From positions 372,001 to 436,000 of the forward strand of contig CBDFKC010000003.1 in the NCBI GenBank assembly GCA_965248685.1: DNA of 64,000 nt. Reading direction: 5' to 3'. Positions 54,063-63,050 of this stretch are shown in pieces (position 1 is the stretch's first letter; every line of letters begins with the position of its first letter). A model generated the notes under the pieces. The model did no database searches. It was given only the letters and a program-made list of their open reading frames with translations, and was not told where the DNA came from. The position numbers were made by a program, and so were the translations under genes. Origin of the DNA: VYFG01 sp965248685. GTDB taxonomy: Bacteria; Pseudomonadota; Gammaproteobacteria; Arenicellales; Poriferihabitantaceae.

Positions 54063-55358
54063 ATGATAAACGGCAGTAGCAGTTTACGAATTTTAGTGTG
54101 TTGGTCCGGACGGCCGGGGTATGCGCCTGCCCCCACGATGTCGCCAAATCAAATCACGATATATTCCCACCACGACCGTTTGACACCTGGCCTGGTGAAT
54201 CCTCCGCGACAACTTTCCAAGGTTCAAAACTACGATCTGGAAGAGGTCGTCAGCACAATTTGTCCTCCCGGGGAGTTCGATCTTATCTGTATTTCCTGTG
54301 CCGCCGATGACAACAATAAACCACAAAACCTGGCCGCATTTAGCTGCCCAAAGGTGTTGTTGTTAACCGATACCCACCATTTGTCGACCAATCCGATAAA
54401 GCTGGTACAGGAATACATGGAGCGCGAACAGTTCGATGCTCTGGTATCGTTGTATAACAAAGACCACATGAAGTGGTTTAGAAGTTTTACCGGTCTACGG
54501 CTCGGCTGGTTTCCAGGATTTTCGGTGGAAAACGTGCCCCATCTATTTACCACGGATCGCAGGTCGCAGATTTGCTTCGTGGGAAATTGGCGGCGACAAC
54601 ATCCTCGCCGCAAGAGTGTGATCGATAAAATAATCAGGGACCAGCTCCCATTCGATTTACAAAAATTATCCCGCCGCGCTAGTGCCGCATTATATGGATC
54701 GTCGCTGATTTCACTCAACTGCAGCCTCAATGGGGATTTGAATATGCGGATATATGAAATTCTGTCGGCAGGTGGTTTTCTTTTAACCGATCAGCTTTCT
54801 GCAGCCAGTGGAATTGATGAAATGCTGGAACCCGGCAAAGACTATGTCAGTTACAGTGATTATTCTGATCTTAAGTCCAAGGCAGCCCATTACCTGAAAA
54901 ATCCTAGACAGGCGATTAGCATCGCTCGCAATGGCCTCAGTGCCTACCAAACTAGGTTTCGTCCTGGATTCATCCTGCCCCGATTTGTCCATTGGGCTCT
55001 CGAGAGTAAATACCCGGAGCATGATTATCGGGTTCAACTTGATGAGATTAACGGCGCCGACATGGCAACACGCCTTGCGATCTATGAATACACTCAGCGC
55101 CACCAATTATGGCGCGAGAAAACCCGTATTCTCGCCCTGGGACCCAAATCCACTGCGGCGTTGGAGGATTTGAAAGGGTTTATTCGGGTACAACGCTGGA
55201 CCCTGAACAGTGACTCCCTGCAATTGCCTGAGGGCGTTGCAGTTATAGACGAATCCCAGGTCGGCAAAATCAATTGGCCAATCATCGTGGCTGACGATCG
55301 GGAAAAACCCAGACTTGCGTCGTTGAAAATAAGCAGCGAATCAATATTTACCTTATAA
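54063..55358 (+). CDS. CgeB-like glycosyltransferase family 1 protein
   Basis: About 431 residues from the ATG at 54063 (a TTG at 54018 is possible). Middle part: VLLLTDTHHLSTNPI, FVGNWRRQHPRRKSVID, then the GT-B signature LYGSSLISLNCSLNGDLNMRIYEILSAGG-type segment and LEPGKDYVSYSDYSDLKSKA. This matches the DUF3880/glycosyl transferase 1-like proteins grouped with CgeB. The last 100 residues (from about 340) are an unassigned Rossmann-like extension. Cytoplasmic, donor and acceptor unknown. Divergent from the acetylation pair. Confidence 0.7.
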   Translation: MINGSSSLRILVCWSGRPGYAPAPTMSPNQITIYSHHDRLTPGLVNPPRQLSKVQNYDLEEVVSTICPPGEFDLICISCAADDNNKPQNLAAFSCPKVLLLTDTHHLSTNPIKLVQEYMEREQFDALVSLYNKDHMKWFRSFTGLRLGWFPGFSVENVPHLFTTDRRSQICFVGNWRRQHPRRKSVIDKIIRDQLPFDLQKLSRRASAALYGSSLISLNCSLNGDLNMRIYEILSAGGFLLTDQLSAASGIDEMLEPGKDYVSYSDYSDLKSKAAHYLKNPRQAISIARNGLSAYQTRFRPGFILPRFVHWALESKYPEHDYRVQLDEINGADMATRLAIYEYTQRHQLWREKTRILALGPKSTAALEDLKGFIRVQRWTLNSDSLQLPEGVAVIDESQVGKINWPIIVADDREKPRLASLKISSESIFTL

Positions 55359-55383
55359 ACTCTGTTAAGCAACCTGCCGCCCT

Positions 55384-55689
55384 ATGAGAAAACGAATCTA
55401 TATCGGCAATATCCTGTCGTCACTACCAGCTGCCTTGGTGGTTCCGTTAGCGCCCTTTGTCTTCATCCTGATTAATAGCGAGGGCCGCATTCCCGGTTAC
55501 TTCCACGAGTATATAGTACGCAGTTTGATGATCATTTATCCGATTACCCTGATCATCTGCCTGATCGTTTCAATCAAGCTGATGCGCCAGGACCGGTTGC
55601 GCCCGGCATTTTATGTTAGCGTCATTCCGCTCTTGCTTTTTTTGATTTTGGCAGCGGTATTTTATTTTGGCGGCGTTGTCATGCGTTAG
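55384..55689 (+). CDS. hypothetical small membrane protein
   Basis: 101 residues with three predicted helices (SLPAALVVPLAPFVFILI, MIIYPITLIICLIVSIKL, FYVSVIPLLLFLILAAVFYF). Not recognised. It starts 25 bases after the glycosyltransferase stop and may be cotranscribed. Convergent with the S49 peptidase gene, 22 bases away. Confidence 0.6.
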   Translation: MRKRIYIGNILSSLPAALVVPLAPFVFILINSEGRIPGYFHEYIVRSLMIIYPITLIICLIVSIKLMRQDRLRPAFYVSVIPLLLFLILAAVFYFGGVVMR

Positions 55690-55711
55690 CCCGACCCTAA
55701 CGCAAGCGATA

Positions 55712-56704
55712 CTAGCGCAAGCTTATACCCACTTCAAACAACCGATTCGTAATAGTGGCACCTATGCTGCGTGCAAACTGATCAAGGAAGGAAGGTTTGG
55801 GGTTATACAGAACTACTCTCTTAGCCTTTACAATTTCCCGCGCAACTTCGTCCACGCCGGCAAAAGCGTCCACCAGGCCCAGGGATCTGGCCTTTTCACC
55901 GCTCCAAAATAAACCGCTAAATAAATCCTGATCCAGATCCAGGCGATCACCCCGACCCAGTTTAACCGCATCGATAAACTGCTGATGTACTTCTCCAATC
56001 ATGGACTGGGCATGGGCCAATTGATTTGGTGCCAGGGGCGAAAATGGATCGAGCATGCCCTTGTTTTCACCCGCGGTAATTAATCTGCGCTCGACCCCGA
56101 CTTTGTTCATTGCTTCAACGAATCCGAAGGTATCCATGCGCACCCCAATAGATCCGACAATACTGGAAGGATGGGCGTAAATCTGGTCCGCAGCAACCGC
56201 GACATAGTATCCTCCCGATGCACACATGTCCGATACCACGGCATAAAATGGTTTGTCGGGATGAGCGGCTTTTAGCCGAAGTATTTCGGCATTAATTTTT
56301 GCCGCCTGCACTGGTGTTCCACCCGGGCTGTTGATCCGCATGATAATGCCGGCAGCACCGGGCGCCTGGAACGCGCGGCGCAGACTGTCATTAATATCAT
56401 CGGCGTTAGTAGCGCTGGGGGCGATCAATCCTTCGAGCTCTATCAGCGCGGTATGCGCTCCGGTTACGGCTTGCTCACGTCCGCTATACCAGAGTATCAG
56501 AGCTGCCCCAAAATACAGCATTACCAGCCCTTTAAAAAACCAGCCCCAACGTCGCCGCGACTTGCGCTCCTTAAGATAGTCCCGGGCCAGCATCGTGAGA
56601 ATCCGGGTATTATCCGCGTTGTTACGATTGGCCGCGCCAATCATCCCGGCCAATTCATTATCCGGCGTGGGTGGCGAAGGTGGTGTGGGTTTATTCCCGA
56701 ACAT
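55712..56704 (-). CDS. S49-family signal peptide peptidase (SppA-like)
   Basis: 330-residue inner membrane serine-lysine peptidase that degrades cleaved signal peptides. N-terminal helix (WGWFFKGLVMLYFGAALILW), then the catalytic Ser in MCASGGYYVAVAADQIYA (S163), MRINSPGGTPVQAAK and the general base Lys in TAGENKGMLDPFSP (K215). The single-domain form (as in many bacteria) rather than the duplicated E. coli SppA. Twenty bases before it lies the GST gene on the same strand. Confidence 0.88.
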   Translation of the reverse strand: MFGNKPTPPSPPTPDNELAGMIGAANRNNADNTRILTMLARDYLKERKSRRRWGWFFKGLVMLYFGAALILWYSGREQAVTGAHTALIELEGLIAPSATNADDINDSLRRAFQAPGAAGIIMRINSPGGTPVQAAKINAEILRLKAAHPDKPFYAVVSDMCASGGYYVAVAADQIYAHPSSIVGSIGVRMDTFGFVEAMNKVGVERRLITAGENKGMLDPFSPLAPNQLAHAQSMIGEVHQQFIDAVKLGRGDRLDLDQDLFSGLFWSGEKARSLGLVDAFAGVDEVAREIVKAKRVVLYNPKPSFLDQFARSIGATITNRLFEVGISLR

Positions 56705-56724
56705 ATTGGCTCAACCGTGGTGAT

Positions 56725-57282
56725 TTAGCGCGGCGGCTGGGTTGCGGTGAACTCTGGGACAGTATTTGCCACCTCGAGCAAGCCCGCCAGATTATCCAGT
56801 CCGTCCAGGCTAATTCGATTACGAAACAAGGCCCAATCCAGAAAACAGGCACAGCGCAGCGCGCTGTCCCGGGCGGTCCCCTGGGCTGGATCAAACCGTC
56901 CGTTCAATTCGGCGAGACCACGTTCGATGCGACTCTTATGCCGACCCAGATAGTTAATCTTGTCGGGCCCAAATCCTTCAAGTTCCAGCATAAATAAATT
57001 TAGTGCCGCATCCAATATGGTATTTGTCATGGCAAACAATTCGTGATCATTTATGTCCTCAAGAAATTTTTTACCGGCTTTCTCCCTGGCATATTTTATA
57101 ATCGAGGTTGAATCCGACAGATTCAGGTCACCGTCGGTAAAATAGGGCACTTTGCTGGTGGGAAATTTCTCGGCGCTGACGCTTGCATCAACTTCGACAA
57201 AATCAAATTCATTACCACCCTGCATCAATGCGATACGCGCATGGCGAACAAATGGCGAGGTATAACTTCCGTACAGCTTCAT
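56725..57282 (-). CDS. glutathione S-transferase family protein
   Basis: 185 residues. Begins MKLYGSYTSPFVRHARIAL, a glutathione-binding Ser (YTSP) region, the cis-Pro TSKVPYFTDG, and a LSDSTSIIKYARE substrate contact (the DST/ES motif). The C-terminal domain is helical. Different in sequence from the GST at 34.3 kb. Same strand as the downstream S49 peptidase, with 20 bases between, probably one transcript. Confidence 0.83.
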   Translation of the reverse strand: MKLYGSYTSPFVRHARIALMQGGNEFDFVEVDASVSAEKFPTSKVPYFTDGDLNLSDSTSIIKYAREKAGKKFLEDINDHELFAMTNTILDAALNLFMLELEGFGPDKINYLGRHKSRIERGLAELNGRFDPAQGTARDSALRCACFLDWALFRNRISLDGLDNLAGLLEVANTVPEFTATQPPR

Positions 57283-57383
57283 CTATAAATTCCAGTGGAC
57301 ATGAGTATGAATAGTTTAACAGAGGAATCACTAGTCCGATAAATCCGACTGACTTGCACAAGCGGCCTTAGACAAATCCATTG

Positions 57384-58253
57384 TTACCGGGTCATCACCC
57401 TTTCTGCTGCCTGGTAACCTAGATCGATCAATTCATCGGCTCTGTCGAAATCCATGATGTTGGCCACGTTGCGGGGAATTTCAATTAACACATCCGGGGG
57501 ATAGGCAGCCAGTTTCTGGCGGGCGATAGTGCTTTGCATCGCATCAAAGGCGGTGTATATAACATCGGTGATGGAGCCATCTTCTGATTTTGACTGGGAA
57601 CGCACGCTGGTCAAACCTTCGAGAAATTGACCGATTCTCTTTTGTAATGCGGAGGGTGACGATTGCGGTCGATCAGTTTTCGGCGCTTGACGAATACCTT
57701 CGGTTAATTCACCGCTGACATTTACCGCGATCACGATATCTGTGTCATCGCTCGCCGTGGGTGCTATGGGGATTGGATTCATAATCGCACCATCGATCAG
57801 ACGACGTTCACCCAGTTGGGCCGGAGTAAACAGAAAGGGAAGTGAAATCGATGCCCGGATCGCGTCGAATATCGGGCCTTGATTGATCCAGATCTCCCGG
57901 GATTTGTTGATATCAACCGCCACCGCAGTAAATCGAATCGAGAGGTCTTCGATCATATGTTCACCGAGTAACTCTCTTAGGGTATTAAACAATCGATCAC
58001 CCTTAACCAGGCCTCCACGTAGCAGAGTAACATCCATTAACGCAACGATGTCGCGTTTGCGAATTGCCCGCACCCAATCTTCATACTCGACCATTTTGTC
58101 GATGGCATGGACCCCACCCACTAATGCCCCCATGGAACAGCCAACCAGGGACTGGATGTTGTATTGATGTTCTTCAAGCCAGCGAATCACGCCAATATGT
58201 GCCAGCCCCCTGGCACCACCACTACCCAATACCAATGAAATATTCTGACTCAA
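57384..58253 (-). CDS. patatin-like phospholipase RssA-like
   Basis: 289 residues. Glycine-rich oxyanion loop LGSGGARGLAHIGVI, nucleophile S40 in GCSMGALVGG, and catalytic Asp in RRLIDGAIMNP (D154). Length and order match the RssA/YchK group, which hydrolyses acyl ester bonds in the cytoplasm or at the inner membrane; physiological substrate unclear. Followed 130 bases upstream by a lytic transglycosylase gene on the same strand. Confidence 0.88.
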   Translation of the reverse strand: MSQNISLVLGSGGARGLAHIGVIRWLEEHQYNIQSLVGCSMGALVGGVHAIDKMVEYEDWVRAIRKRDIVALMDVTLLRGGLVKGDRLFNTLRELLGEHMIEDLSIRFTAVAVDINKSREIWINQGPIFDAIRASISLPFLFTPAQLGERRLIDGAIMNPIPIAPTASDDTDIVIAVNVSGELTEGIRQAPKTDRPQSSPSALQKRIGQFLEGLTSVRSQSKSEDGSITDVIYTAFDAMQSTIARQKLAAYPPDVLIEIPRNVANIMDFDRADELIDLGYQAAERVMTR

Positions 58254-58297
58254 TATTCTGCCTTAATGTACCCGCGTTAGATCACCAAAACAGATCG

Positions 58298-58942
58298 CTA
58301 AAACAAGGACCAGCGTTTACGACTCTTGTCCAGCTGGGCTTTGCATGACACCAGCTGGGCCCCATAGTTTGCAGCCCTCGTTTCAACCCGCCGCGCAACC
58401 TTAATCAGCCACTGCTTGTTCTTATAGGTGCCCCGTTTGTACCCACCCTGGCCTTCATGATAATTCAGATAATGGGAAAACGCATCAGTTTTTTCCACCC
58501 GATTAACTTTCCAGCTTTGATGCATATACCATTGGATAAAATCAATTGCGTCCGAAAAGTCGTCGCGCTGACTCAACACGCCACCCGCGTCTCGCCGATA
58601 GTTGGCCCAGGTACTATCCAGCGCCTGGGGATAACCATAAGCGTCACTGGCCCGACCGTATGGAATGAAACCGAGAAAAAACCGCATTGGTGGTTTAGCC
58701 TTGGCTCGGTATGCCGATTCCTGGGCCATTATTGCCATAGGAACATTCAGTGGCCCACCCCAACGCTTGGCGGCGGCCAGTGAATCGGCATACCAATCAG
58801 GTTTTTGACGGAAAATCGAACAGAGATTGGACGGGTCTGCAGGTGGTCGGCTGACGCAACCCAGGATAGTCAGGGGGAGAACGCATATTACCGCTATTGA
58901 AACAATTCGATAGCCAAAAGACGCCAACTGGAAGTAGGTCAT
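58298..58942 (-). CDS. lytic transglycosylase lipoprotein (SLT domain)
   Basis: 214 residues with a lipoprotein signal (VICVLPLTILGC, lipobox Cys near residue 29) and an SLT-like domain. Catalytic Glu is in NVPMAIMAQESAYRAKAK, followed by YGYPQALDSTWANYRRDAG and WYMHQS. The family cleaves peptidoglycan by forming anhydromuramic acid. The lipobox has Leu at -2, slightly unusual, so lipidation is likely but not certain. Confidence 0.85.
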   Translation of the reverse strand: MTYFQLASFGYRIVSIAVICVLPLTILGCVSRPPADPSNLCSIFRQKPDWYADSLAAAKRWGGPLNVPMAIMAQESAYRAKAKPPMRFFLGFIPYGRASDAYGYPQALDSTWANYRRDAGGVLSQRDDFSDAIDFIQWYMHQSWKVNRVEKTDAFSHYLNYHEGQGGYKRGTYKNKQWLIKVARRVETRAANYGAQLVSCKAQLDKSRKRWSLF

Positions 58943-58997
58943 ACTTCCAGCTTTATATCATAGTCGTCCCCGAATTCTAAGCTGCCTTAGATTTAGT

Positions 58998-59285
58998 TCA
59001 GTGATGGGTCGGGGTCGGCGGGGTCGTCGCCATCTGGATTACCTTTTTCACCAGCTCGTACTGAGCGGGTTTATAGCTGTGGCAACCAAAAATGGTGCTA
59101 CGCAGGTCAAACAGCAATTCGTTATTTTGATATTTGTACTCGAGTTTATCGAGCAAATTGATCAGTTTACTACGAAACAAATCGAGCTCACCAACTTCCG
59201 GAAAATCAATTCGATGAATTACACCGCAGGATAAATTTGCCAGCTCTGTAATATCGTGCTGGCTTATGTTGTTATGCAAGGCCAC
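58998..59285 (-). CDS. small hypothetical protein
   Basis: 95 residues, predicted helical and soluble (LANLSCGVIHRIDFPEVGEL, LINLLDKLEYKYQNNELL). It has two cysteines and ends in a Pro/Thr/His tail. Not recognised. Upstream of it lies the 525-base non-coding region; downstream is the lytic transglycosylase gene. The frame is open and codon use looks normal. Confidence 0.55.
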   Translation of the reverse strand: MALHNNISQHDITELANLSCGVIHRIDFPEVGELDLFRSKLINLLDKLEYKYQNNELLFDLRSTIFGCHSYKPAQYELVKKVIQMATTPPTPTHH

Positions 59286-59360
59286 CTCCGCAACCTGTCC
59301 CTAGGTCGTTCTATATTTTGGTTAAAGGGTTGGTGAGAGGGCTGTTTTAGCGGAGACTCT

Positions 59361-59387
59361 ATACCAGCGACTAAAAGTCGCTGGTAT
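59361..59387. repeat. perfect inverted repeat, 12-base arms
   Basis: ATACCAGCGACT (59361-59372) and AGTCGCTGGTAT (59376-59387) flank a three-base AAA loop. No gene end lies near it and no T-tract follows on either strand, so it does not look like a rho-independent terminator. Could be the stem of a small RNA, a REP-like unit or a transposon end remnant. Confidence 0.6.
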
Positions 59388-59650
59388 GAGCTGCTCAACT
59401 AACGTACCACTTTCACCTTGTTTCTATATTTAGCACCGGATCTTTACCCCCCCAGTGTTTGATATTTACTTAATATGCAAGCAACTAGCGTGCCAACTAC
59501 CTAGCCGCCACCAACCTTAATCAACTATTTGACTGTATATCGTTGAATATTAATTGTTTTTATTTTTTGTGAAATTTCAGCCTTAATCATCAGAATAAAT
59601 GGGACGACAGTATTAACGGTCATCTGGATTAAGTTATTACCAAGACGAAT

Positions 59651-59694
59651 GACAAAGTTTGTCAATCTCCGGTGACAAATTTGACAGATTTGTC
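59651..59694. promoter_or_regulatory. tandem GACAAA palindromes upstream of the MoxR gene
   Basis: GACAAA-g-TTTGTC at 59651-59663 and GACAAAT-ttgacag-ATTTGTC at 59674-59694. Two dyads with the same half-site, 11 bases apart, about 120-160 bases before the MoxR start. They look like binding sites of a dimeric regulator. Confidence 0.45.
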
Positions 59695-59811
59695 TTCAAT
59701 CCGCAGGGTTTTCGTACCGATCGGAATACCTACCCCGAATTCCCACACCAAATGCAGGTCAGTGGGTTGGGATATACTCCATAACGTACATTATTCCTGT
59801 TGTAAGGTTTT

Positions 59812-60687
59812 ATGAAGAATAGATCCCTGGCGACCCTGGGGGAGCAGTTCGCCGGCGCTGGTTATGTCGCGGATCCAGAGCTAATAACCGCGCTACTGCT
59901 TATGCTGCAACTGCAGCGACCCTTGTTGATTGAAGGTGAGGCGGGTGTCGGTAAAACCGATGTCGCCAAAACTTTGTCAACGATAGAGCAATGTGAGCTG
60001 ATTCGCCTGCAATGTTACGAAGGCCTCGAAACCAGCGCAGCGGTATATGAATGGAATTACAGCCAACAGCTGCTCTCGATAAAGTTACAGGAAACCAATC
60101 CGGAAGATCTCGACCTGGATATTTTCAGCGCAAAGTTCTTGCTCGAGCGCCCGTTATTGCGCTCCATTCGTCAGTCTGACCCACCGATTTTATTGATTGA
60201 CGAAATTGATCGCGCTGACGAAGCGTTCGAAGCCTATCTCCTAGAGTTGTTGTCCGACTTTCAGATTTCCATTCCCGAACTTGGTACGCTTAAAGCTTTA
60301 TCTATTCCCCGTGTGGTTATCACTTCGAACGGCACCCGTGAACTAAGCGATGCGCTGCGAAGACGCTGCCTGTACCATTATCTTGATTACCCGAATCGGA
60401 CCCGGGAACGCCAGATCGTTGAGCAAAAAGTTCCTGGTCTAAACCAGAAGTTGGTCTGGCAGATAGTCGATTTTATCCACAATCTACGGGAACAGGATCT
60501 GGTCAAAAACCCTGGGATCGCCGAAACCCTGGATTGGTGTGCGGCTCTCCAGGGTCTCGGTGTCACCGACCTGATTAACAATATTGAAATGGTACACGCC
60601 ACCAGAAGTTGTTTCCTTAAAACCCGGGATGACCAGGAAACCATTGATCGAGAAACCATGGTCGGCATGCTGCAACCTGGCGGATAG
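59812..60687 (+). CDS. MoxR-family AAA ATPase
   Basis: 291 residues: Walker A IEGEAGVGKTDVAKTL, Walker B ILLIDEIDRADEAF, sensor 1 VITSNGTRELSDALRRRC (with arginine finger). CoxD-like. These ATPases act as chaperones with a VWA-domain partner to insert metal cofactors or assemble complexes. The VWA gene starts five bases after its stop. Shine-Dalgarno TAAGG is seven bases upstream. Confidence 0.88.
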   Translation: MKNRSLATLGEQFAGAGYVADPELITALLLMLQLQRPLLIEGEAGVGKTDVAKTLSTIEQCELIRLQCYEGLETSAAVYEWNYSQQLLSIKLQETNPEDLDLDIFSAKFLLERPLLRSIRQSDPPILLIDEIDRADEAFEAYLLELLSDFQISIPELGTLKALSIPRVVITSNGTRELSDALRRRCLYHYLDYPNRTRERQIVEQKVPGLNQKLVWQIVDFIHNLREQDLVKNPGIAETLDWCAALQGLGVTDLINNIEMVHATRSCFLKTRDDQETIDRETMVGMLQPGG

Positions 60688-60692
60688 ATCCG

Positions 60693-61838
60693 GTGACTAC
60701 TGTGCTACCTGTCCCCGCAGATAGAATTTTTAATTTTCTGCGTCATTTGCGAGACCTCGGTTTCTCTATTGGAGTCGGTGAATCCAGTGATATTTTCGAG
60801 GTGATTACCAGCACCTCTCAGCCCGACCCGGCATTGGCGAAAACCACGCTGCGTGCATTGTGTTGTCGAAATCACGATGAATGGCTCCAATTCGATACCT
60901 ATTTCCACGAGTTCTGGTTCCCGCAATTGGCACCGATTGGAGAACAAAGCGTAGTCGCTCGAATTGACTCCCGGCAGCGCGCTCAGGGCAATTCGAAAAT
61001 GGCTGGAATAGCTGGCAACAGCAGCGAATCCAGTGAGTCCGGGGAATGCGATGGCGATTATGAAGGACGTGGAGCTGGTCGCCAGCGCACTGTGGGTAAA
61101 GCTGACTTCCGTTTTCTTGGTGACGCCGCAGCGATGCGCGAAGCGGGCAAGCTGGCAGAACAACTCGGCCTGGAGCTGCGTAAGAATTTGTCGAGACGCC
61201 GACAACCCACTACTCATGGCGGCCAATTGGATTTGCGTCGTACCCTACGTTGCAGTATCGCCACCGGCGGCTTTCCCGCGCGACTTCACTTCAGCAACCG
61301 AAAAATCGAAGCACCTCATTTGATCGTATTGCATGACGTTTCCCATTCCATGACCTGGAATAACCCCCTGCTGTTTCGCTTCGTGCGGGGACTGGTACAA
61401 ACCTTTAGTCAAACCGTGGCCTATGGCTTTCACACCAAATTATTTCCGCTTACCCGCTTCCTGCGTGAAAGTTCGTTACAAAGAATGCGCTCCAGACTCG
61501 AACGACAAAATGGGTTGTGGATGGGTGGAACCTGTATTGCCAAATCAATCCAGACCTACAACCAGCGATATCGCGCGCGCGATTATAACCGTCGATCAGT
61601 AGTGATAATTATTAGTGATGGTTTTGATACCGACGACCAGTCGATGCTGGATCAGGAGTTGAATATTCTAAAGTCTGGTGCAAAAAAGCTACTATGGTTG
61701 AATCCAATGCTTGGTCGTCCGGGTGTTACCCTGGACCCAGTCAAGCTAAAGGCCGCGTTACCAATGGTCCATCGATTTTTACCGGCTAATAGTGTAGATG
61801 CGTTACGGGCAACGATACGGGAGATTGGTCGATACTAA
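60693..61838 (+). CDS. CoxE-like VWA-domain protein
   Basis: 381 residues. The N-terminal CoxE domain (VLPVPADRIFNFLRHLRDLG) is followed by a Gly/Ser/Glu-rich linker (about 115-140) and a von Willebrand A domain with the MIDAS motif HDVSHSMTW (Asp-x-Ser-x-Ser) and a second metal residue in GTCIAKS. Start is GTG 60693. Partner of the MoxR ATPase; in aerobic CO dehydrogenase clusters the pair matures the molybdenum site, but no cox genes occur in the window. Confidence 0.87.
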   Translation: MTTVLPVPADRIFNFLRHLRDLGFSIGVGESSDIFEVITSTSQPDPALAKTTLRALCCRNHDEWLQFDTYFHEFWFPQLAPIGEQSVVARIDSRQRAQGNSKMAGIAGNSSESSESGECDGDYEGRGAGRQRTVGKADFRFLGDAAAMREAGKLAEQLGLELRKNLSRRRQPTTHGGQLDLRRTLRCSIATGGFPARLHFSNRKIEAPHLIVLHDVSHSMTWNNPLLFRFVRGLVQTFSQTVAYGFHTKLFPLTRFLRESSLQRMRSRLERQNGLWMGGTCIAKSIQTYNQRYRARDYNRRSVVIIISDGFDTDDQSMLDQELNILKSGAKKLLWLNPMLGRPGVTLDPVKLKAALPMVHRFLPANSVDALRATIREIGRY

Positions 61839-61916
61839 CTCCGACCAAAAATTAACAGTTGCCTATTGGACTTCGATTGAGGCTTTCGGCAAGTCGATAT
61901 AACTGAATCAACCGGT

Positions 61917-62066
61917 CTAGCCAAAGCCCTCGCCGCCAAAGCCATCATCGCTGCCATCATAATCGGCATCGCCTTCATCGTCTTCGGTCATCAACCACCA
62001 AATACCAGCGAGACTGAGGCCAATTGGCAGCACAACTGCGGGAATTAACAGCATGAAAAGTTCCAT
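61917..62066 (-). CDS. 49-residue membrane protein with acidic tail
   Basis: A small protein on the minus strand: start ATG at 62066, TAG at 61917. One helix (LLIPAVVLPIGLSLAGIWWL) then a cytoplasmic tail of Asp, Glu and Gly residues (EDDEGDADYDGSDDGFGG). The frame is clean and the pattern is protein-like; no strong Shine-Dalgarno. Not recognised. Convergent with the VWA gene. Confidence 0.6.
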   Translation of the reverse strand: MELFMLLIPAVVLPIGLSLAGIWWLMTEDDEGDADYDGSDDGFGGEGFG

Positions 62067-62157
62067 TAGTGGCCTGAGATAGATGAAAAAATGGGGAAAA
62101 TAAGGATAACACGCCTGCGCGGATAAAATCTATTGCACCACGACCGATCCGGTTGCA

Positions 62158-62454
62158 TCAGCGCCGTAACCACTTGAGAGGTGAAAACACGATATAAATA
62201 ACGGTAAATGCCAGCAGCACAAACAAGGTATGGACGACGATACCGTCTCCATTGATCAGGTTGTAGGCAACCCGGTAGCTTGATCCCAGATTGACTTCCT
62301 TAAACAAACTGACCGACCCGATCTTTATCGCCTCCTGTATCTTCAGTAGATATTCCGGATATTTGACGATCAAAAAAATTTGACAAATTAACGCCAGAGT
62401 CGAGGTAAGTAACAGGCGAGAAATAAACAGGGTAAAACTGGCGATCTTGCTCAT
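62158..62454 (-). CDS. small membrane protein of unknown function
   Basis: 98 residues with two helices (FISRLLLTSTLALICQIFLI and GIVVHTLFVLLAFTVIYIV) ending in basic PLKWLRR. Not recognised. It starts about 95 bases after the end of the DUF4124-glutaredoxin gene on the same strand. Confidence 0.6.
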   Translation of the reverse strand: MSKIASFTLFISRLLLTSTLALICQIFLIVKYPEYLLKIQEAIKIGSVSLFKEVNLGSSYRVAYNLINGDGIVVHTLFVLLAFTVIYIVFSPLKWLRR

Positions 62455-62549
62455 GGTAAATTCAGCGAATTGGGCAACATTTAATTTCCTCCTCTGCTCT
62501 ACAGATCAGCACAGTACCAGGTTCTCGTTCAATCCCTATTCAGCGCGGA

Positions 62550-63026
62550 TTACAGGTTCCGTGAATTGTAAACTTTGTCGAAGGTCTCCGGACTGAATCC
62601 ATTGATCCTTTTGCGGCCCACCAAAATTATCGGAACACCTGTACCATTAAGTTTTTTGTAATCCCGTTTGCCCTTTTCTGATCGCTCTATATCGTATTCA
62701 GAATAGGCAATATCTTTACGCTCAAACCAGGACTTGGCCTGTTTGCATATACTGCACCAGCTGGCGCTATACATAACGACTTTGGGATTGACCGCAGATT
62801 CACTATTGGCCGCACCAACAGCGGCCTTGGTATAGGAGTTAATATGAATTTCCACCTGGGTCGCACTGCTATCCCCTGGAGGCTGGTCGCTGAAGTTGAC
62901 CTTTCCATTGTCGTCTACCCAACGATATATTTCGGCGTTTGCTCCGGGGTTAGACAATACAACCAGAATGACGGCCAGACTTCCTTGGCCTAGATATCGG
63001 AACAGCTTTTTTATTCCAATAGTCAC
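62550..63026 (-). CDS. DUF4124-glutaredoxin fusion, exported
   Basis: 158 residues. Signal sequence (LFRYLGQGSLAVILVVLSNPGANA), a DUF4124 domain (EIYRWVDDNGKVNFSDQPPG), then a glutaredoxin-like domain with the redox pair in SWCSICKQAKSWF and cis-Pro GTGVPIILVG. Presumably periplasmic thiol-disulfide exchange. Directly downstream of nrdJb in the operon, 24 bases apart. Confidence 0.82.
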   Translation of the reverse strand: MTIGIKKLFRYLGQGSLAVILVVLSNPGANAEIYRWVDDNGKVNFSDQPPGDSSATQVEIHINSYTKAAVGAANSESAVNPKVVMYSASWCSICKQAKSWFERKDIAYSEYDIERSEKGKRDYKKLNGTGVPIILVGRKRINGFSPETFDKVYNSRNL

Positions 63027-63050
63027 TTTCTAAAGATTGCTATTTCTGGT

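Larger units (their letters stand above)
59286..59811. other. 526-base intergenic with hairpin and palindromes
   Basis: No convincing protein or RNA gene. It holds an unexplained hairpin (59361-59387) and two GACAAA-type palindromes (59651-59694). A TATACT at 59773-59778 could be a -10 element for the MoxR gene but no good -35 is paired. TAAGG at 59802-59806 suits a Shine-Dalgarno for the ATG at 59812. Confidence 0.5.
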
